A stretch of 64,000 bases of DNA, from positions 1,364,001 to 1,428,000 of the forward strand of contig JBBMOL010000009.1 in the NCBI GenBank assembly GCA_037954665.1. Reading direction: 5' to 3'. The notes beneath the pieces are model-generated. The model saw only the letters and a program-made list of their open reading frames with translations, was not told the origin of the DNA and ran no database searches. Of the stretch, positions 59,299 through 64,000 are shown one piece after another. Source of the stretch: Laguncularia racemosa (taxonomy: Eukaryota; Streptophyta; Magnoliopsida; Myrtales; Combretaceae). The position numbers were made by a program, and so were the translations under genes. Position 1 is the stretch's first letter, and each line of letters opens with the position of its first letter.

Positions 59299-59927
59299 TT
59301 GGCTTAGAGGAATGTTGATAAGAGGGATTTGTTGATGTTAACAAGTTTATGAGAGTGAGATAAAGCAATAGTGGTTGTCATCTAGCGATATGGGACTCAT
59401 GGATGATACAATACATGTGGGCTATGATCGTTGGTGGCTAAATTGAGGATGAATGAATGTGCACCACGTGCACAAGATAGGTAGCATCACTAGGGTTTAA
59501 AAAGAGAGAGCATAGACAACTCTCTTTAAGCTTCTACCAAGTGCAAAAGTATGGTTTAGTTGCATTTTTTAAGGAGGGGGTTTAGGAAATTTTTCCATAT
59601 TGCTGCCCTTGGTTTAAAAATATTTCTGAGGGCGTTAGAAGCTCAATTATTCATGGATTTTACTTGTATTTCTAATTCATTTGCATTTATTTATTGGTGT
59701 GGTTGTAATTAGATAATTTTAAAGGAAATAATGTATCTTTGTCACCTTGGATTTAATGATTTATGGACATTGACATAATTATGTGTTGTTGCGGAACTTA
59801 TGCTTATGCTTATTCATGATTCCTCTTATAATTGACCAGTTTATATAGATAATAGTGCATCATAAATCCTATCGTGAGAGATGATTTTGTGATTATTAAG
59901 TATTAGGATAAGTACCTGCTATGATTT
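59299..59927. other. Unassigned DNA left of the Tork-type element
   Basis: Possibly the leader of the gypsy element whose LTR ends at 59298. No coding similarity seen. It contains a near-palindrome with a CACGTG core, GTGCACCACGTGCAC, at about 59459-59474. Confidence 0.4.
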
Positions 59928-60180
59928 TGTTAAGGATAAAAACAATGACAAGAGTAAATAATAATCGCAAGAAAAATAAAAGACATACAAGATTTACGTG
60001 AAAAACCTAAATCGGGTAAAAAACCATGAGTAGAGGAGAGGAGAAATACACTAATTTGAAGTTAGAGTACAAGATTGTATCACACTGTATTTTAAAACCC
60101 TAAAACACCCCCACCCGCTCAGCGTGGAGCAGGACCCACATGCTTTCCTATCGTAGGAGAGTATGAGCCACACCCCAACA
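59928..60180 (-). repeat. 3' LTR of the Tork-type element
   Basis: The right end CACACCCCAACA is fixed by the polypurine tract AAGTGGGAGAA just outside (minus strand), giving an LTR start TGTTGGGGTGTGG. The left end TGTTAAGG at 59928 gives the matching end CCTTAACA. The length, about 253 bp, suits copia LTRs. The left edge is inferred without the partner copy. Confidence 0.6.
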
Positions 60181-61028
60181 TTCTCCCACTTGGTGAATAC
60201 TTCCCATGCCTTTTTAAACCCAATACAGTTATACACCATTCAAACTTTTCAACACTCACTACCTTAGTAAAAAAATTTGCACAGTTCACCTGTTTGTCAA
60301 CTCTTTCCAGCACTACCTAATTTCTCTCAAATGAAATGATATTGTATATCAATATGCTTTGTTCTTGCATGAAAATCAGGATTTTTAGCAAAAAATATAG
60401 CACTTTGGCTATCACATCCAATTTTCACTCCTCCTTGTATAAAACCAAGCTCTTTACACAATCTGCTTATCTAGACTACTTCCTTAGCAGCATGAGTAAG
60501 AGCCATGTATTCTGCTTTAGTACTTGATAAAGCAACCGTGCTTTGTCTCTTACTCATCCAACTCATAGCTCCTCTGAATAAGGAAATAACATAACCGCTG
60601 GTCGACCTTCTACTATCAATGTCACCTCCCCAATCAGCATCAACAAAACACTTTAGTTCTACTACTTGCTGCTTATTTGAGTTTTTAATGCCTTCATAAC
60701 ATAACTCAAAATTAGATGTACTGCGAAGATAATGTAGTACCCTCTTTGTAGCTATCCAATGCTCCTTTCCTGGATTGGACATATATCTACTTAATACTCC
60801 CACTGCCTGAGCAATATCTGGACGAGTACATACCATGGCATACATCAAGCTCCCCACTGCACTTGCATATGGAACTGCTGCCATCTCTTCAATTTCCTCT
60901 TCATTCTCGAGACATTGGGACACTAATAACTTAGAACTTGTGGACATAGGAGTCTTTACTGGCTTACAGTCTACCATATTGAATTTTTTCAACACATCTT
61001 CAACATATTTCTTCTGACTTAACCACAA
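60181..61028 (-). pseudogene. RNase H domain of the Tork-type element
   Basis: Minus frame 61028-60471 (185 codons) reads KKYVEDVLKKFNMVDCKPVK, VGSLMYAMVCTRPDIAQAVG, LKCFVDADWGGDIDSRRSTS and VALSSTKAEYMALTHAAKEV, with catalytic D in VDADW and E in KAEY. A stop (Trp to stop, WIS to XIS) ends it; the sequence continues as LCKELGFIQGGVKIGCDSQS and ARTKHIDIQYHFI past stops to about 60230. Confidence 0.88.
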
Positions 61029-61055
61029 CTTTCCATTCTCTCACTCCCCTTTTAT

Positions 61056-61690
61056 CTACATGCCCAAGATGAAGTTTACTAGACCTAAGTCTTTCATCTC
61101 AAACTCTTTTCCTAGCAGTCCCTTCACAATACTAATCATACTCGTACTATTCCCAACTAGCAGCATATCATCAACATATAAGGTTAAAATAACGAAATCA
61201 TCATCTAACCTCATCACATAAACACAATGAACAAAGCTAAGCTTCAAGGCATAGGAGTCAAACTTCTGATACCACATTCTTGGAGATTGTTTTAGGCCAT
61301 ATAAAGACTTGTTTAGTTTGCAAACAAAATCTTCTTTTCCCTTGACCACAAATCCATCTGGTTGCTTCATGTAAATATCCTCCTTTAAGTCACTATGTAG
61401 GAAAGTTGTTTCTACATCAAGCTGCTCTACCTCTAGATTGTATGCAGCTGCTATAGATAAAACAAGTCTTATAGAATTTAATTTAACAACTGGAGAAAAA
61501 ATCTCACCATAATCAACTCCTTCTATCTGAGAATATCCCTTCGCAACTAAACGAGCTTTATATCTTTCTGTATCTCCATCTACAGATACCTTCTTCTTGA
61601 ATACCCACTTATAACTAATTGCCTTCCAATCTACAGGTAATTTTACTAGATTTCACGTTCTATTTTTACCCAATGAATCCATCTCATATG
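61056..61690 (-). pseudogene. Reverse transcriptase of the Tork-type element
   Basis: From about 61640 the minus strand reads AISYKWVFKKKVSVDGDTER, YKARLVAKGYSQIEGVDYGE, IFSPVVKLNSIRLVLSIAAA, LEVEQLDVETTFLHSDLKED, then at 61370 MKQPDGFVVKGKEDFVCKLN, SLYGLKQSPRMWYQKFDSYA and LTLYVDDMLLVGN. The catalytic YVDD is intact. A stop near 61050 separates it from RNase H. It would copy the element RNA into DNA in the cytoplasmic particle. Confidence 0.88.
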
Positions 61691-62986
61691 TCATGGCTTT
61701 CTCCTACTGTTTTGCATCTTCAACACTTTTTGCTTCCTTAACATTATTTGGATATCACCTGTAATAGTTAAAGCACAATCTTCATTACTGGCAAATAAAG
61801 TATACCTCTCAGGTGGTCTTCTTTGCCTTGTGGACCTCCTTAAAGCCTGTTCAAGTGGAGCTTCAACTTTAAACTCAATATCAGAATCTATAATATCATC
61901 CTCCACATTAGGCTCATCATTTTTAGAATCTGAATTTTTTGTTTCAAGTTGTGTAGCCTCTATCTTTCCCTGTAAACCAACATTTAACTTAACTGTCTAT
62001 GGTTCTTTAGGAGCTTGTAAAACAATCTAATTTATCCTAGATTCTCTGAATACCACATCTTTGTTGTAAATGATGTGTTTAGTATCAGGATTCCATAACT
62101 TATACCCTTTAATACCATCTTTGTACCCAATGAAGATGCACTTCTCAGTCTTGCTTTCAAGTTTATTCCTCTTTTCCTTAAGCACATGCACATACGCTTC
62201 ACAGCCAAATACTTTAACATGGGATATATTCGGCTTCTTCTTAAATAGTGTCTCAAATGGTGTTTGATCCTTCAAAGCTAATGTGGGAGACCTGTTCTTT
62301 AGATAACACACAGTAGCTACTGCTTCAGCCCAAAATTCAGTTGCTAAGTTTGCACCACTAAACATACTCTTTGCTTTCTCAATAAAGGATCAATTAAGTC
62401 TCTCTGCTATCCTATTCTGCTGAGTTGAATATGGTGTGGTTTTCTGCCTTGCTATGCCACTAGTTGCACAGAATTGATCAAATTTCGCTGAACAAAATTC
62501 TCCTCCATTGTTAGTTCGCAACACTTTAATCTTTCTATCAAATTGATTTTCCACGAAAGCTTTAAATTCACGAAATTTTTCTAACGCATCATCCTTTCTC
62601 TACAAGAAATATATCCATACATATCTGGAATAATCATCGGTAAAGGAAACATAATACCTTGATTTTCCAAAAGATGCTACAGATGAAGGACCAAAGACGT
62701 CACTGTGAATTAAATCCAGAATCCCTTTTGCTCTCCCTCCTATAGATTCAAAAGATACTCGATTCTGTTTTCCATGTAGACAATATTCATAGAATCTGAA
62801 ACCTATAGAACAACTTGGGATTCCTTCCACCTTCTTCTTTGAAGCAAGGGTCACCAATCCTTTTTCACCAATATGACCCAATCTTCGATGCCACAAAATT
62901 GCAAAATCTTCTTTCACCTGCTCTGTGATATAACTCTGACCACTAACTACTATGCTCCCCAGCAATTTCCACAACTTCCCACACAT
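61691..62986 (-). pseudogene. Integrase of the Tork-type element
   Basis: Minus 62986-62600 holds the HHCC zinc domain (LWHRRLGHIGEKGLVTLASK, YEYCLHGKQNRVSF) and the start of the core (LDLIHSDVFGPSSVASFGKS, FTDDYSRYVWIYFL). Between 62600 and 62366 the core is in broken frames. Minus 62365-62027 continues NLATEFWAEAVATVCYLKNR, KVFGCEAYVHVLKEKRNKLE and CIFIGYKDGIKGYKLWNP. 61906-61691 is the linker to RT (RRSTRQRRPPERYTLF). The integrase would insert the cDNA. Confidence 0.85.
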
Positions 62987-64000
62987 CGTTCACCTCTAGC
63001 AATTACCATAGATCCACGAATTAGCTTACATGAATGCTTATCACTGATGAAAGTAATACCAGCATCTGCCATAGTTCCAACAAAAATAAGATTCCTAGTA
63101 AGACTAGGAATACACATCACATTCGGAAGATTCTTGACTGTCCCATTCTTCATCTTCAACTTCACCTTTCCATGACCGACAATGTCAAGTGTTGAATCAT
63201 CTCCCATTCGCACTGTACCTCCATGATATGGTTCATAACAGCATAACCAATCTCTATGAGGTGTCATGTGAAAAGACACTCTGGTATCAATTATCCATGC
63301 ACTATGGTCAACCTGAGATGAATTGCACATGAGATACATGTCTCCCACATTATTGTCATCATCTTTCTTTGTACTAGATAATGATGCATCATCTCGCTTC
63401 TCTGGACCCACACTTTTGCTTCTATAATCCTTCTTCAAGTGTTCGGTTTTTCCGCACTTCCAACACTTTATTTCAGATTGATTATAACTTTTAAATCTTC
63501 CTCTAGACTTATTCCTGCTAACAAATCTGGATTTAGATCATTCACTATTCCTTCCTCTTACAAAAAGAGCATCATTCGTTGCATTATTAGAACCTGCTCT
63601 TCTCATCTCCTTAGACAATAAAGCAGATACAACATTCTCAAATGATAGCTCACTAACACCAGTGCCAATCGAAATAATTATATGTTCCCATGAATTAGGC
63701 AATGAACACAGCAAAGTACACGCTTTATCCTCCTTATCCAGATTAACATCAATAGATGCAAGTTGCCCACAGATAGTATTAAAATTGTTTAAGTATGCAG
63801 AAAAGGAATCACCTTCACTCATTCGAAGGTTGTATAGTCGCTTCCGCAGAAATAACCTATTCACGAGCGATTTGCTCTGACAAAAGGCTTCCCAATTTAA
63901 ACTAGAAATCTTTTGCTGTCATCTTAGAGGTCACGTTCACCAGAACGTTATCAGTGAGGCAAAGCCAAATCAAGCTTCGTGCTTTTCGATCGCTGCTGAT
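62950..64000 (-). pseudogene. Gag and protease of the Tork-type element (gag start outside the window)
   Basis: Gag: minus 63864-63538, LRKRLYNLRMSEGDSFSAYL, LCSLPNSWEHII and NVVSALLSKEMRR (UBN2 pattern), extending to 64000 in a broken frame (ARSLIWLCLTD). Zinc knuckle about 63480-63435, CWKCGKTEHLKKDY, with its last Cys changed to Tyr. Protease in 63438-62950: SAWIIDTRVSFHMTPHRDWL, so the DSG motif reads DTR. Then VRMGDDSTLDIVGHGKVKLK and SLTRNLIFVGTMADAG follow. Confidence 0.85.

Larger units (their letters stand above)
59928..64000 (-). mobile_element. Ty1/copia element of Tork/Tnt1 type, 3' part (runs off the window)
   Basis: A 3' LTR (59928-60180), polypurine tract, RNase H, RT, integrase, protease and gag follow in copia order (IN before RT) on the minus strand. 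MVCTRPDIAQAVGVLSRYMS and KHIDIQYHF-type motifs are typical of the Tork (Tnt1-like) lineage. Frames are much longer than in the other elements here, so this copy is younger. The gag start, primer site and 5' LTR are beyond position 64000. Confidence 0.88.

Overview
The window reads as nuclear DNA of a flowering plant, most likely a eudicot. It is AT-rich, full of degraded plant LTR retrotransposons, and carries one gene with seven exons and GT-AG introns that encodes a plant laccase. No rRNA, tRNA or CRISPR array was recognised. The species cannot be told from the sequence alone.

Layout. 1-4703: gene-free, AT-rich DNA with microsatellites. 4704-22659: an 18-kb minus-strand Ty3/gypsy element of the Tat/Ogre type, with 2.4-kb LTRs, gag-pro-pol, an archaeal-type RNase H, an extra ORF1 with plant-mobile-domain similarity, and a tandem array in its 3' UTR. 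It carries two solo LTRs in its integrase (TSDs CATAT and AATAA) and a 957-bp hAT element in ORF1 (8-bp TSD). 22660-24612: a gypsy gag scrap, then unassigned DNA. 24613-39129: a nested set. A small non-coding LTR element with 381-bp LTRs was split by a 3.9-kb gypsy deletion derivative (25005-28896) and, inside its right LTR, by a 9.0-kb Tekay/Del-type chromovirus (29815-38842, TSD AATTC). 39130-41400: a copia gag remnant whose zinc knuckle is split by a third solo LTR. 42300-45760: a second copia remnant with PBS and part of its 5' LTR.

46351-51805: the only gene that looks functional. It is a LAC14/15-like laccase of 566 residues with a signal peptide, all four copper-binding motifs, a TATA box and a poly(A) signal. 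52375-53548: a non-autonomous CACTA element. 53560-55530: a third copia remnant. About 56000-59298: a probable plus-strand gypsy LTR region holding two tandem duplications. 59928-64000: the 3' part of a better preserved Tork/Tnt1-type copia element that runs off the right end.

The retroelement reading frames are broken by many stops and frameshifts, so most copies are probably immobile. The most unusual signals are two tandem arrays whose units fold into short hairpins with paired changes in the arms: one in the Ogre-like 3' UTR (7242-7720) and one in both LTRs of the chromovirus (31033-31250 and 38067-38285).
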